Under the pieces are notes generated by a model. The model ran no database searches, had not been told where the DNA came from, and saw nothing but the letters and a program-made list of their open reading frames with translations. DNA of 44,627 nucleotides from Acidimicrobiaceae bacterium (GTDB taxonomy: Bacteria; Actinomycetota; Acidimicrobiia; Acidimicrobiales; RAAP-2), in the NCBI GenBank assembly GCA_027306755.1, contig DAHUZE010000010.1:1-44627 (forward strand), in the 5' to 3' direction. Position numbers and translations under genes: made by a program. This document shows, in pieces, positions 34,560-43,184 of the stretch; position 1 is the first letter of the stretch, and each line of letters starts with the position of its first letter.

Positions 34560-35273
34560 TCAGCGGACCGGAAGGTCCCACAGCGGGAACCACCGCGAGA
34601 GGTCCGACTCCACGGGCAGGTCGGACCCGACCACCGAGCGGACGCGCAACTCGAGCTCGTTGTCGCGCCGCTCCTTGCCGATCGGGGCGAAGGGGTAGAA
34701 GGTTCCCCGCTTGAAGAGGTAGACGAGGAAGAGGGGGTGGGCCGACGCGTCGGCACCCTGCTCCGGCACGACACCGAACACCGAGCACAGCAGCTGCGGT
34801 CCCCAGCCGTTGTCCGACAGGGAGGAGTTGACGAGGTGGACCCTGTTCACGAGGTCTTCGACGTCGGCGTCGTCGAGAAGCAGCCACCGGTAGCCGTAGC
34901 TGTCCTCGGCCTGGGTGAGCACTCCGGCGGCGCCCGCCGTGCCCCCTGCACCCCCTGCGCCCGCCGTGCCCGCCGTGCCTCCGGTGCCCCCTGCGCCCGC
35001 CGTGCCCGCCGTGCTGCTGGCGCCCACCCCCTCGGCGGTGGCCAGGCCGCCGAGGGGGTCGTCGTCCGGGATGTCCAGCAGTTGTGCGATCTCGTGCTGC
35101 ACGTCGGCTGCCGATTGTCCGGCCGGAGGCATCCAGCACACCCCGGCCCGTCCCGAGAGCACGAGCCCGGCCGAGGCCTGGAGGGTCAGCGCCGCCGAGG
35201 GCAGCGAGAACAGGGCGTCCAGGTTCGGACGGACCGGCTTCGTCCGTCCGAGCAGCGAGTCGAGCAGGCCCAC
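34560..35273 (-). CDS. pspAB: PspA-associated protein PspAB
   Basis: This 237-residue protein matches the actinobacterial PspAB family: MGLLDSLLGRTKPVRPNLDALFSLPSAA at the start, then DVQHEIAQLLDIPDDDP, YRWLLLDDADVEDLVN, PLFLVYLFKRGTFYPFAP and an RWFPLWDLPVR end. PspAB accompanies PspA and HtpX in envelope-stress clusters; its mechanism is unknown. A Gly/Ala/Thr-rich insert (about residues 84-117) is encoded by a repetitive stretch. It begins with GTG 24 bases after the htpX stop. Confidence 0.85.
   Translation of the reverse strand: MGLLDSLLGRTKPVRPNLDALFSLPSAALTLQASAGLVLSGRAGVCWMPPAGQSAADVQHEIAQLLDIPDDDPLGGLATAEGVGASSTAGTAGAGGTGGTAGTAGAGGAGGTAGAAGVLTQAEDSYGYRWLLLDDADVEDLVNRVHLVNSSLSDNGWGPQLLCSVFGVVPEQGADASAHPLFLVYLFKRGTFYPFAPIGKERRDNELELRVRSVVGSDLPVESDLSRWFPLWDLPVR
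34925..35022 (-). repeat. Low-complexity GC-rich tract inside pspAB
   Basis: A repetitive stretch built from short units such as GCCGGCG/GTGCC encodes the Gly/Ala/Thr insert of pspAB. Copies vary in length, suggesting replication slippage in frame. Confidence 0.55.
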
Positions 35274-35297
35274 GTCGTCAGCGCATCCGGCGGGTGC

Positions 35298-36245
35298 TCA
35301 ATGCGGGTGGTTCATCTGCGCCTCGAGCTCGGACAGCTGGGCCAGCCGGCGCTCGAGGCTCGGGTGGGTTGAGAACAGGGCGCTGAGCGTGAGACCGCCT
35401 CCGTTCGGGCCGCGCTGCTGCGTCACGGCCGGGGTGAAGAAGAAGGCGTTGAAGGGCTCCGCCCGCCGCAGGTCCCGCGAGGGGATGCGACCGATCTCAC
35501 CGGTGATCTTTACGAGCGCCGACGCCAGGAGGGACGGCCGGCCGATGAGAAGGGCACCCGACCGGTCCGCAGCCAGCTCCCGGTAGCGGGAGAGGGCACG
35601 GGTCAGCAGGAAGCTCACGGCGTACACGACGATCGAGGCCAGCATCACCATCATCTCGAGGACCACGAGCTGGCCCCCCGCCTGTGTTCCTCTGCCGCGG
35701 CCACCGCCGCCGAACATCGTGCTGAAGAGCATGACCCGGGTGAGCAGGCCCGCAAGCACGCCCAGCGAGCTGGCGATGGTCATGATCGCCACGTCCCGGT
35801 GTGCCACATGGGAGATCTCATGGGCCAGTACGGCTTCCAGCTCGGGCTCGTCCAAGCGCCGTATCAGCCCGGCCGTGGCGCAGACCACGGCGGCCTTGGG
35901 GCTCCGGCCGGTGGCGAAGGCGTTGGGCATGTCGGTGTCGGCAATGGCGACCCGGGGCTTGGGCATGTCGGCCAGCGCGCACAGGCGGTCCACGGCCCCG
36001 TGGAGCTGCGGCGCCTGCTCGGGCGTCACGATGCGCCCTCGCATCCCCCAGAGGGCGATCTTGTCCGAGAACCAGTACTGGAGGAACAGCACTCCGAAGA
36101 TGATCACGAACAGGATGACGAAGTTCCGGAAGACCGCCCACAGGATGGCGCCGAAGACGGCGTACAGCACGACGAGGAACAACCCCGTCATGAACATGCG
36201 CGTCGTCAGCCCCTTGTCCGCTGAGATCTTGCTCGCCGTGGTCAT
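35298..36245 (-). CDS. htpX: Protease HtpX
   Basis: HtpX is a membrane-embedded zinc metalloprotease that clears damaged membrane proteins. The 315-residue protein has two N-terminal membrane segments (about 17-57), the zinc motif HEISH (142-146) and the third ligand Glu in RYRELAADRSG (Glu223), with two more membrane segments between and after. Its ATG overlaps the pspA stop by four bases. The gene order pspA-htpX-pspAB is the standard actinobacterial arrangement and points to a shared envelope-stress role. Confidence 0.95.
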   Translation of the reverse strand: MTTASKISADKGLTTRMFMTGLFLVVLYAVFGAILWAVFRNFVILFVIIFGVLFLQYWFSDKIALWGMRGRIVTPEQAPQLHGAVDRLCALADMPKPRVAIADTDMPNAFATGRSPKAAVVCATAGLIRRLDEPELEAVLAHEISHVAHRDVAIMTIASSLGVLAGLLTRVMLFSTMFGGGGRGRGTQAGGQLVVLEMMVMLASIVVYAVSFLLTRALSRYRELAADRSGALLIGRPSLLASALVKITGEIGRIPSRDLRRAEPFNAFFFTPAVTQQRGPNGGGLTLSALFSTHPSLERRLAQLSELEAQMNHPH

Positions 36246-37162
36246 GCTTCCGTGCCTCCCGGGGCCGCCTCGCCTGCTCCTGTGACCCCAATTGTGGCGG
36301 CTTCGGGCGCACCCGGGACGTCGCCCCCGTTGCCGCCGGGCGCGGGGAGGCCCTGTTCGGGGGCAGCGTGGGCAGCGGAGACCGCTGCGGGGGGCGCCGC
36401 TGCCGCCGTGTCGCCCGCAGCCGCCTGCTGGCCGGTCGGTGGGAGGGCGCCGGCAGGTCCGCCTGCCGACAGCTGCGCCTTGAGGGCGGCGAGCTCACGG
36501 TCGACTTGGCTGCCGGCCTGGGCCCGGTCCAGCTCGGCCTGGATGTCTGTCACCGGCGTGGTGAGGTCGGTCAGGGCCCCGGAAGCCAGCAGCTCGTCCA
36601 TGGCCCCGGCCCGGGCCTGCATGCTCGAGATCTTGTCCTGGGCTCGCTGCATGGCCGCCCCGGCGTCGCCCATGGAGGTGGAGATCCCGCTGACCGCCTC
36701 GCCGATCTTCGTTTGCGCTTCGGCCGCGGTGTAGCTGGCCTTCAGGGTCTCCTTCTTCGTGCGGAACTGCGCGATCTGGGTCTGGAGCCGCTGGGAGGTC
36801 GAGACCAGGCTCTCCTCCTGCTGGGCGACCTGCTCGTGCTGGGCCTTCAGCTCCGTGAGCTGCTCACCCAAGGCGGCGCGCCGGGACAGCGCCTCTCGGG
36901 CGAGGTCCTCGTTGCCGATGCTGATGGCGGACTTCGCCTGGTCCTGCAGCTTGTCGGCCTGCTTCTGGATCTGCGACGCCTGCAGCTCGATCCGCTTGCG
37001 CGCCGTGGCCACGTCGGCCACGCTCTTCCGGACCTTCTGCAGGCTGTCCAGCTGCTTTTCGTAGGAGAGGTCGAGCGTCTCGCGCGGGTCTTCGGCCCGG
37101 TCGAGCACCCTGTTCGCCTTGGCCTGGAAGATGCTCTTGGTTCGCTGCCACACCCCTGGCAC
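36242..37162 (-). CDS. pspA: Phage shock protein A (PspA/IM30 family)
   Basis: PspA binds stressed inner membranes and forms ESCRT-III-like assemblies. The 306-residue protein has the helical PspA core (VPGVWQRTKSIFQAKANRVLDRAEDPRETLDLSYEKQL ... KAQHEQVAQQEESLVSTS ... FRTKKETLKASYTAAEAQTKIGEA, with many heptad charges) and an Ala/Pro/Gly-rich C-terminal tail of about 80 residues. GTG 37162 follows AGGAGG; an in-frame start at 37240 is less likely. A TATGCT box lies upstream. Confidence 0.9.
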   Translation of the reverse strand: MPGVWQRTKSIFQAKANRVLDRAEDPRETLDLSYEKQLDSLQKVRKSVADVATARKRIELQASQIQKQADKLQDQAKSAISIGNEDLAREALSRRAALGEQLTELKAQHEQVAQQEESLVSTSQRLQTQIAQFRTKKETLKASYTAAEAQTKIGEAVSGISTSMGDAGAAMQRAQDKISSMQARAGAMDELLASGALTDLTTPVTDIQAELDRAQAGSQVDRELAALKAQLSAGGPAGALPPTGQQAAAGDTAAAAPPAAVSAAHAAPEQGLPAPGGNGGDVPGAPEAATIGVTGAGEAAPGGTEA

Positions 37163-37215
37163 GCTTCTGCCCTCCTGTGCGGGCCCGCTCGCCGGCGGGC
37201 TGCCGGCACCGTCCG

Positions 37216-37221
37216 AGCATA
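37216..37221 (-). promoter_or_regulatory. -10 box for the psp operon
   Basis: TATGCT (minus strand) lies 54 bases upstream of the pspA start in an AT-richer patch, within the divergent mca-pspA interval. No clear -35 was found. Confidence 0.45.
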
Positions 37222-37317
37222 AAGCCTTGCCGGCACCCATGGGGCCACGCCGGGGTTGGCACGGGAGGTTCGCACGCGGGCCGCACGGAAGATGCCGGGG
37301 CCGGCCCGGAGGGTCGA

Positions 37318-37323
37318 TAGCCT
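37318..37323 (+). promoter_or_regulatory. -10 box for leaderless mca transcript
   Basis: TAGCCT lies six bases before the GTG start of mca; no Shine-Dalgarno sequence is present. Confidence 0.45.
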
Positions 37324-37329
37324 CGGGGG

Positions 37330-38208
37330 GTGCCTGAACGCCTTTGCCTGCTGACGGTCCACGCCCACCCGGACGACGAGTCCTCCAAAGGCCCCGGCAC
37401 GGTGGCCCGCTACCACGCCGAGGGCGTCCGCACGGTCCTCGTCTGCTGCACCGGCGGGGAAGAAGGAGACATCCTCAATCCGGCCATGGAGAGCCCGGAG
37501 GTGCGGGCCCACCTGGCCGAGATCCGCCATCAGGAGCTGGAGGCGGCTGCCAAGATCATCGGGTACGACGAGGTGGTGCTCCTGGGCTACCGCGACTCGG
37601 GTATGCCCGGGAGCGAGGCCAACCAGCGCCCCGAGGCGTTCGCCAACGCCCTGCTGGACGAGGCGGTGGGCCGCCTGGTGTCGGTCATCCGCAGGGAGCG
37701 GCCCCAGGTTGTGGTCACCTACCCGGACGAGCAGAGCGAGTACCCGCACCCCGACCACCTCCGGGTGCACGAGATCTCCGTGGTGGCGTTCGACGCCGCC
37801 GGGGACCCCGAGCGCTTCTCGGAGGCGGGACCGCCCTTTCGCCCCTCGAAGCTCTACTACAACCGCTGGCCCCGCCAGCGCATGCGCCAGATGCACGAGA
37901 AGTTCCTCGAGCTCGGTCTCGAGTCCCCCTACGACGAGGAGCGCCTGGCCCGCATGTCACGCGAAGAGCCGGTGACCGCCTCGATCTCGCTGGCGGGATT
38001 CGAGGACGTCCGCAACGACGCGCTGCGCGCGCACGCGACCCAGGTCGACCCCACCTCCCGGCACTGGTTCGGGCTGCCGCCCGAGGTGCTGCGGACCGTC
38101 TACCCCTACGACGACTTCTTCCTGGCTCGAAGCCGGGTGGACGGCGTGGCCGCCGGGGTAGCCGCCGGCGGCTCCGTGGAGGACGACCTGTTCGCAGGGG
38201 TGCGCTGA
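37330..38208 (+). CDS. mca: Mycothiol S-conjugate amidase
   Basis: Mca cleaves mycothiol S-conjugates during detoxification of electrophiles and antibiotics, and belongs to the PIG-L/LmbE zinc deacetylases. The 292-residue protein has HAHPDDE (11-17), with zinc ligands His13 and Asp16, the third ligand in YPHPDH (His143), and a CCTGGEEGDILNPAM stretch that matches Mca rather than MshB. Mycothiol is confined to actinobacteria, which supports the phylum assignment. It is divergent from the psp operon. Other mycothiol genes are not in the window. Confidence 0.9.
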   Translation: MPERLCLLTVHAHPDDESSKGPGTVARYHAEGVRTVLVCCTGGEEGDILNPAMESPEVRAHLAEIRHQELEAAAKIIGYDEVVLLGYRDSGMPGSEANQRPEAFANALLDEAVGRLVSVIRRERPQVVVTYPDEQSEYPHPDHLRVHEISVVAFDAAGDPERFSEAGPPFRPSKLYYNRWPRQRMRQMHEKFLELGLESPYDEERLARMSREEPVTASISLAGFEDVRNDALRAHATQVDPTSRHWFGLPPEVLRTVYPYDDFFLARSRVDGVAAGVAAGGSVEDDLFAGVR

Positions 38209-38220
38209 CGCCGACTGCAA

Positions 38221-38245
38221 CGCCAGCCTGCGCTCAGGCGTGGCG
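38221..38245. terminator. Hairpin at the mca / deacetylase convergent junction
   Basis: CGCCAGCCTG pairs with CAGGC and TGGCG around a CGCT loop, with one bulged G, giving a 10-bp stem. It straddles the 3' ends of both convergent genes, consistent with a bidirectional terminator without a U-tract. Confidence 0.45.
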
Positions 38246-39064
38246 GGCCAGGTCCCGCAGGCGCCGGTAGCCGATGAGCGTGACGCCGGAGTCCGCCAGG
38301 GCCTTCTCCAGGCTCTGGTCCTCGCAGACCAGGCGGTAGTCGTCCACCCGGGCCGGCCAGTCCTCGGCGATGGCCCGCAGCTCTGCCGAATCGGCAGCGG
38401 GATGGATGCGCAGCTCGGTCACCCCCGGGCCGATGCCGCCCAGCCGCTCCTCCACCAGCACCCGGGCCCCGGTCCTGGGCGCGGAGAGCACGCGGTCCAC
38501 GAACACGGCCCCGGCTTCCGCGGCGAGCCGGCGGGCCGGGAAGCCGAGCAGCTCCTCGCGGCGCTGGGGGATCCGAACCGGGAGCGCGAACTCGACCGCC
38601 AGCTCCAGGTAGACGTCGAAGAACTCCGGGCGTAGGAGCAGCGAGCCCATGTGGGCGTCCAGGTGGCTGACGTCGAAGCCCCACAGGATGGCCCGTTCGA
38701 TCTGGGCCCGGCACTCGCGCCGGATCTCGTCCACGTCCGCGTGGTCCCAGACGTCCTCCACCGTGCGGGGGAACCCTCCGTCGCCGTCGAGCAGGGAGGG
38801 CGCCTGGGTGATGGGGCCCCAGCGGTACCGGTCCCATTCGGCGTTCACGGTCAGGTGGACGCCCACGTCCTCGCCCCGGTAGCGGGCAGCAGCGTCCCGG
38901 GCCCATGGGCAGGGGACCATCAGGGTGGCGCTCGTGACGAGCCCCCGATGGAGCCCGTCAAAGACACCCACGTTGGCGGCATGGCAGAGGCCGAGGTCCT
39001 CGGCGTTCACGACCAGCAGCTTTGCGTCGGCGGGGAACCCCAGCCGTTCGACCAGCGCGGGCAT
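38234..39064 (-). CDS. ChbG/YdjC-family deacetylase
   Basis: This 276-residue protein resembles YdjC/ChbG carbohydrate deacetylases: LLVVNAEDLGLCHAANVGVFDG (about 17-38, the family NADDFG variant), a GVHLTVNAEWDRY strand, and SHLDAHMGSL, which together supply Asp and two His zinc ligands. Deacetylation of an acetylated sugar is likely, but the substrate is unknown. TACGGT (plus 39071-39076) lies six bases before ATG 39064. It sits 19 bases after purE. Confidence 0.82.
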   Translation of the reverse strand: MPALVERLGFPADAKLLVVNAEDLGLCHAANVGVFDGLHRGLVTSATLMVPCPWARDAAARYRGEDVGVHLTVNAEWDRYRWGPITQAPSLLDGDGGFPRTVEDVWDHADVDEIRRECRAQIERAILWGFDVSHLDAHMGSLLLRPEFFDVYLELAVEFALPVRIPQRREELLGFPARRLAAEAGAVFVDRVLSAPRTGARVLVEERLGGIGPGVTELRIHPAADSAELRAIAEDWPARVDDYRLVCEDQSLEKALADSGVTLIGYRRLRDLARHA

Positions 39065-39070
39065 CACCGG

Positions 39071-39076
39071 ACCGTA
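39071..39076 (-). promoter_or_regulatory. -10 box for leaderless deacetylase transcript
   Basis: Minus-strand TACGGT lies six bases before the ATG at 39064, between the purE stop and the deacetylase start. Confidence 0.4.
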
Positions 39077-39083
39077 GCGGTGC

Positions 39084-39614
39084 TCAGCCGCCGGGGCCGC
39101 GCAGCGCGGCGTCCTGGCCACGGGCTGCTTCGGCCAGCGTCGCCTGGTGGTCCACCAGCTTGCGTGCGATGACCTCGTTGCCGAGGGCGAGGATGCGCAC
39201 CGCCAGCAGGGCTGCGTTGGCCGCGCCGTTGACCGCCACGGTGGCGACCGGTACGCCGTTGGGCATCTGGACGATCGACAGGAGCGAATCGAGGCCGTCC
39301 AGCCGGGCCAGCGCCACGGGGACACCCACCACCGGCAGGGTGGTGGTGGCGGCCAGCATGCCGGGCAGGTGCGCCGCCCCCCCCGCCCCGGCAACGAGCA
39401 CCCGGAGGCCGCGGCCGCCGGCCGCCCGCCCGTAGGCCAGCATGTCCTGGGGCGTGCGGTGCGCCGAAAGCACCCGCACCTCGCGGGGCACGCAGAACTC
39501 GTCCAGCACCTCCACCGCGCCGCGCATGACCTCCAGGTCCGAGGAGCTCCCCATGATCACGCCGACGAGCGGGGAGCCGGTTGGACCGTGGCGAACCGTG
39601 GGGGGCACCGTCAC
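39084..39614 (-). CDS. purE: N5-carboxyaminoimidazole ribonucleotide mutase PurE
   Basis: PurE rearranges N5-CAIR to CAIR in purine synthesis. The 176-residue protein shows the class I motif [13 protein letters not shown] (about 17-29), [26 protein letters not shown] and [21 protein letters not shown] 39614 overlaps the purK stop by four bases, pairing the two consecutive enzymes of the pathway. A later ATG in frame is possible but the long form fits the family. Confidence 0.94.
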   Translation of the reverse strand: MTVPPTVRHGPTGSPLVGVIMGSSSDLEVMRGAVEVLDEFCVPREVRVLSAHRTPQDMLAYGRAAGGRGLRVLVAGAGGAAHLPGMLAATTTLPVVGVPVALARLDGLDSLLSIVQMPNGVPVATVAVNGAANAALLAVRILALGNEVIARKLVDHQATLAEAARGQDAALRGPGG

Positions 39615-40867
39615 CGCGCCGCTCCCGTCAGGTCCAACCCCTCGGGGACGGGGGTGCCGAGCGCCCGGGCCGCCGCCCAGGCCCGGTCGCGCACGTCGCC
39701 CGCTTCCTCCCCGCACACCGTCACGTGGCCAAGTTTGCGCCCGGGCCGGGGCGCCTTGCCATACAGGTGCACATGGGCACCCGGCACCGCCAGGGCGTGG
39801 CCCAGGGCGGTGTCGGGAGCCGTCGCCGACCCGCCGGGGCCGTCCTGCGCCCCACCAAAGACGTTCACGCTCGCCACGCGGGCGGCCGCCGGCCCCGTCG
39901 AGCCGAGGGGCAAGTCCAGGATCGCCCGCAGGTGGTTCTCGAACTGCGAGGTGACGGCCCCCTCGATGGTCCAGTGCGCGCTGTTGTGGGGCCGCGCCGC
40001 CACCTCGTTCACCACGAGCTCGTTGCCGACGAGGAAGAGCTCCACGGCCAGCACGCCGATCGACCGGGCGACGTCGGCCACCCGGCGGCCCAAGTCGGCT
40101 GCCCGCCTGGCGACGGAAGCGTCCAGGCCGCCGGGGAAGAGAACCTCCCGGCAGACTCCGCCGACCTGGGCCGTCTCCACCGCCGGCCAGGCCACCGCCG
40201 CTCCGCCGGGGCGCCTGGCCACCACCACGGCGAGCTCGGCGTCGATCTGCACCAGCTCCTCGAGGAGCAGCGGCGTCCCCGCCCCGGAGGCCGCGTCGCA
40301 GACGGCACGAGCCGCCCGCATGTCCGCCACCGGCCAGACGCCCTTGCCGTCGTACCCGCCCCTGGCTGCCTTCACGACGACAGGCCATCCGTGGCGCGCG
40401 GCGAACGCCTCGACGGCCGCTGCGGCCATCGCGGGATCGGACGACTTGGCGGGGTCCAGCGCCTCGAAGGCGGGCACGGGCAGCCCGGCGGCGTGGAGAC
40501 GGGCGCGCATCACGGACTTGTCGACTGCCATCTCCAACGTCTGCAGCCCGGGGCGCACCTGAACCCCTTCCGCCTCGAGCTCCGCCAGGACGTCCAGGTC
40601 CACCTGCTCGTGGTCGAAGGTCACGACGTCCACCCGCTGGGCGAGGGCCCGCATGGCGGGCCGGTCCGAGGGAGTGCCCAGTAGAACGCCGGGGGCGACG
40701 AGCGCGGCAGCGTCATCGGGCCGTTCGGCCAGCACGACGAGGCCGAGACCGAGGGCGCTGGCCGCCTCGCACAGCATCCGGGCCAGCTGGCCCGCGCCGA
40801 CCACCCCCACGACCCGAGCACGGCGCACGCGCGCCGGCAGCTCGGGGCGGTCCGGGACGTCGGGCAC
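39611..40867 (-). CDS. purK: N5-carboxyaminoimidazole ribonucleotide synthase PurK
   Basis: PurK uses ATP and bicarbonate to make N5-CAIR. The 418-residue ATP-grasp protein starts with the [16 protein letters not shown] fold, continues with [15 protein letters not shown] and [22 protein letters not shown] strands, and ends with the GHVTV region. GTG 40867 is supported by a TATCGT box six bases upstream, rather than the longer frame from 40993. It precedes purE, the usual arrangement. Confidence 0.93.
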   Translation of the reverse strand: MPDVPDRPELPARVRRARVVGVVGAGQLARMLCEAASALGLGLVVLAERPDDAAALVAPGVLLGTPSDRPAMRALAQRVDVVTFDHEQVDLDVLAELEAEGVQVRPGLQTLEMAVDKSVMRARLHAAGLPVPAFEALDPAKSSDPAMAAAAVEAFAARHGWPVVVKAARGGYDGKGVWPVADMRAARAVCDAASGAGTPLLLEELVQIDAELAVVVARRPGGAAVAWPAVETAQVGGVCREVLFPGGLDASVARRAADLGRRVADVARSIGVLAVELFLVGNELVVNEVAARPHNSAHWTIEGAVTSQFENHLRAILDLPLGSTGPAAARVASVNVFGGAQDGPGGSATAPDTALGHALAVPGAHVHLYGKAPRPGRKLGHVTVCGEEAGDVRDRAWAAARALGTPVPEGLDLTGAAR

Positions 40868-40873
40868 GACGGA

Positions 40874-40879
40874 ACGATA
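40874..40879 (-). promoter_or_regulatory. -10 box for leaderless purK transcript
   Basis: Minus-strand TATCGT lies six bases before the GTG start of purK. Confidence 0.45.
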
Positions 40880-40904
40880 CCGGGCGCACCCGCGGCCGGC
40901 CCCG

Positions 40905-40910
40905 TAGTGT
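40905..40910 (+). promoter_or_regulatory. -10 box for the downstream F420-type oxidoreductase
   Basis: TAGTGT lies 52 bases before ATG 40962, giving a leader with a GGGAGG ribosome binding site. It is back-to-back with the purK promoter. Confidence 0.4.
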
Positions 40911-40961
40911 TCGTCGCCGGGCGGCTCAGGGCCGGCCCGGCCGGACATCGGGAGGTTGCCC

Positions 40962-41873
40962 ATGCGGATCGGTGTGCTCTTCGACCTCGCCAAGTCGGTG
41001 GCCGAGGTCCGAGAAGAGGTGGGGGAGCGGCGGGCGCAGGGCTTCGCCTCGGTGTGGGCGAGCCAGATCTTCGGCTACGACGCCCTCACCTTGCTGGCGG
41101 TGGTGGGCGCAGCGGTGCCTGATATCGAGCTGGGGACGGCTGTGGTCCCCGTGTACAGCCGCCTGCCGCAGGTGATGGCCCAGCAGGCGCTGACCGTCCA
41201 GGCGGCGACGGGGGGCCGGCTGGCCCTCGGCGTCGGCATGTCGCACCAGGTGGTGGTCGAGGGCATGTGGGGACTCTCCTTCGAACGCCCGGCGCGCTAC
41301 CTGCGCGAGTACCTCGCCGCCCTGGTGCCGATGTTGCACGGGGAGCCAGCCCGGGTGGAGGGCGAGGTGGTGACGGCACGCTCGACCGGCCCGCTGGAGA
41401 TCCCGGACGCCCCGCCCCCTCCGGTGCTGGTTGCCGCGCTCGGGCCGACGATGCTGCGGCTGGCCGGTCGGCTGGCCGCTGGCACGGTCACCTGGATGAC
41501 GGGGACCACCACGGTGGCCGAGCACATCGTGCCGACCATCGGTGCGGCGGCGAGCGACGCCGGACGTCCAGCTCCCCGTGTGGTCGTGTCCGTTCCCGTG
41601 ACGGTGACGAGCGACGTGGATGCTGCCCGTGCGCGCATCGACGAGCTGTTCGCCATCTACCCGTCGTTGCCGTCCTACCGGGCCATGCTCGACCGCGAAG
41701 GGGCTGCAGGACCATCCGACGTGGCGATGGTGGGGGACGAGGCCGTGGTGGCACACGCCATCGAGCGGCTGGCGGCCGCCGGGGCGACCGACCTGGCGGC
41801 CGCGGTGATCGGCAACGAGGAGGAGCGGGATCGGACGCGCCGGCTCCTGTCGGAACTGGCACGCCGCAGCTGA
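40962..41873 (+). CDS. F420-dependent LLM-class oxidoreductase
   Basis: This 303-residue luciferase-like protein begins MRIGVLFDLAKSVAEVREEV and contains VWASQIFGYDALTLLAVVGAAV, a MAQQALTVQAATGGRLALGVG core segment and a later VLVAALGPTMLRLAGRLA, resembling an actinobacterial F420-dependent subfamily (MSMEG_4879 type). Hydride transfer from F420 to an unknown substrate is expected. GGGAGG (40950-40955) supports ATG 40962. It is divergent from purK. Confidence 0.85.
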   Translation: MRIGVLFDLAKSVAEVREEVGERRAQGFASVWASQIFGYDALTLLAVVGAAVPDIELGTAVVPVYSRLPQVMAQQALTVQAATGGRLALGVGMSHQVVVEGMWGLSFERPARYLREYLAALVPMLHGEPARVEGEVVTARSTGPLEIPDAPPPPVLVAALGPTMLRLAGRLAAGTVTWMTGTTTVAEHIVPTIGAAASDAGRPAPRVVVSVPVTVTSDVDAARARIDELFAIYPSLPSYRAMLDREGAAGPSDVAMVGDEAVVAHAIERLAAAGATDLAAAVIGNEEERDRTRRLLSELARRS

Positions 41874-41907
41874 TCCGGCGCGACGACGGCGCGGGGAGGC
41901 GCGGGGC

Positions 41908-42513
41908 TCAGCGAGCGATGGAGGTGTGCTTGAACTCGTTCAGTTCCGGGCGCGAGATCATGAGGGACAGCACGTTCTCGATGACGGTCCGGGCCCGGGC
42001 GGCGTCCCCCTCCGGCCGTGTCATCAGCCGGACGAACACTGCGGATCCGGCCAGGACGAACGTCGGTACGCCGAAGACGTCGTGCTCGGCCACCGACTGC
42101 TCGTGGGCGGCGCGCAGCGCCTGCAGCGGCCAGCCGTCGTCGATCGCATCGAAGACGTCGCCGGAAGGGACGCCGGCGCCATCGAGCACGTCCCTGATCA
42201 CCACCGGGTCGGAGATCTCCCGGCCCGCGTCATGGCGGGCGGAGAAAAGCGCCCGGTGCACGGCCAGGAAACGTGCAGGGAAGCGGTCGCGGACGGCCAC
42301 CCCGGCCTCCAGAGCGAGCACGCCCCGCGCCCTCTGTGGAAGGTCCCAGACCGGCGGCTCACCGTCCTCCACGTGGGATTGCATGAGTGAGAAGGGGGAG
42401 AAGGTCACCCGCCACGGCGCCCCGTCCTCCAGGGCGGTGACGAGGTGCTCGTGTGCATTGCGGGCAAAGGGGCAGAGATAATCCCAGGTGACCGCGAACG
42501 GCGGGGTGTCCAT
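41908..42513 (-). CDS. DsbA-family thioredoxin-fold protein
   Basis: This 201-residue protein resembles the DsbA/FrnE family: an N-terminal TWDYLCPFARNAHEHL helix-loop, a helical insert (about residues 55-150) and the C-terminal VFGVPTFVLAG cis-Pro strand. The motif is CPFA, so only one active-site cysteine (Cys14) is present; ordinary disulfide oxidation is unlikely, and a thiol-transferase or isomerase role is possible. ATG 42513 was chosen over TTG 42525. Partner unknown. Confidence 0.78.
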   Translation of the reverse strand: MDTPPFAVTWDYLCPFARNAHEHLVTALEDGAPWRVTFSPFSLMQSHVEDGEPPVWDLPQRARGVLALEAGVAVRDRFPARFLAVHRALFSARHDAGREISDPVVIRDVLDGAGVPSGDVFDAIDDGWPLQALRAAHEQSVAEHDVFGVPTFVLAGSAVFVRLMTRPEGDAARARTVIENVLSLMISRPELNEFKHTSIAR

Positions 42514-42542
42514 GCCCGCGGGCAACGCTGCGGCGTGGCGGG

Positions 42543-43184
42543 CTATTCCACCGGGAGGTGCGCCTGGCTTAGCTCGTTCTCCTGGAGGTGCGAATGGAGG
42601 GCGCGCCGGACGAGCAGCCCGGCGGCCGAGCCCATCAAGGCGCCGCCAAGGACGTCGCTGGCGTAGTGGGCCCCGAGGTGCACCCGGCTGGCGGCGACCG
42701 CGGTGGCCAGCGTGAGCGCACCTGCGGTTTGCGCCTTTCCCTCAGTGAGCACCACGGCGGTGCAGAATGCGGCGAGCGTGTGGCCGCTCGGAAAGCTGCT
42801 GCTGGAGGGCGTCCGCACGGCCACGTGGCTGCTCCCGCCCGCTGCCCCGGCGGGGGCGCCCGTGGGGCGGCTCCTGCCGACGAGCAGCTTCACTCCCTTG
42901 TTGACGGCGTAGGAGGTGATCCCGGCGCCGGCCAGCTCCAGCACGGCGCGCCGCCGGGCCGCCCCGGGCCTCCGCGCCTTCCACAGCGCCACGCCGATCC
43001 ACACGTAGCCGTAGTCGGAGACATTGGAGAGCACGGCCGCTGCCGCGTCGGCCCAGGGCCGGCCCCGCAGGCGCCGGAACGTGGCGTCTGCCGCCCCGTC
43101 CACCGGAGCCAGCACGCGAAGCAGGGTGTCCTCCCGGCCGTCGTACGATTCCACCTCCGGTGGCAGCGCGCCGCGAAGGGTCAC
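42543..43184 (-). CDS. PAP2-family phosphatase
   Basis: This 213-residue PAP2 (type 2 phosphatidic acid phosphatase) has the three motifs: KLLVGRSRP (KxxxxxxRP), SFPSGHT (PSGH) and SRVHLGAHYASD (SRxxxxxHxxxD), with hydrophobic segments around them. It probably dephosphorylates a lipid phosphate at the membrane. GTG 43184 overlaps the stop of the nuclease gene by four bases, so both are made together, an odd functional pair. Confidence 0.87.
   Translation of the reverse strand: MTLRGALPPEVESYDGREDTLLRVLAPVDGAADATFRRLRGRPWADAAAAVLSNVSDYGYVWIGVALWKARRPGAARRRAVLELAGAGITSYAVNKGVKLLVGRSRPTGAPAGAAGGSSHVAVRTPSSSSFPSGHTLAAFCTAVVLTEGKAQTAGALTLATAVAASRVHLGAHYASDVLGGALMGSAAGLLVRRALHSHLQENELSQAHLPVE

Noticed and set aside
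39147-40562. Plus-strand frame opposite purE and purK
   Set aside because: It mirrors conserved purine genes and has no domain.
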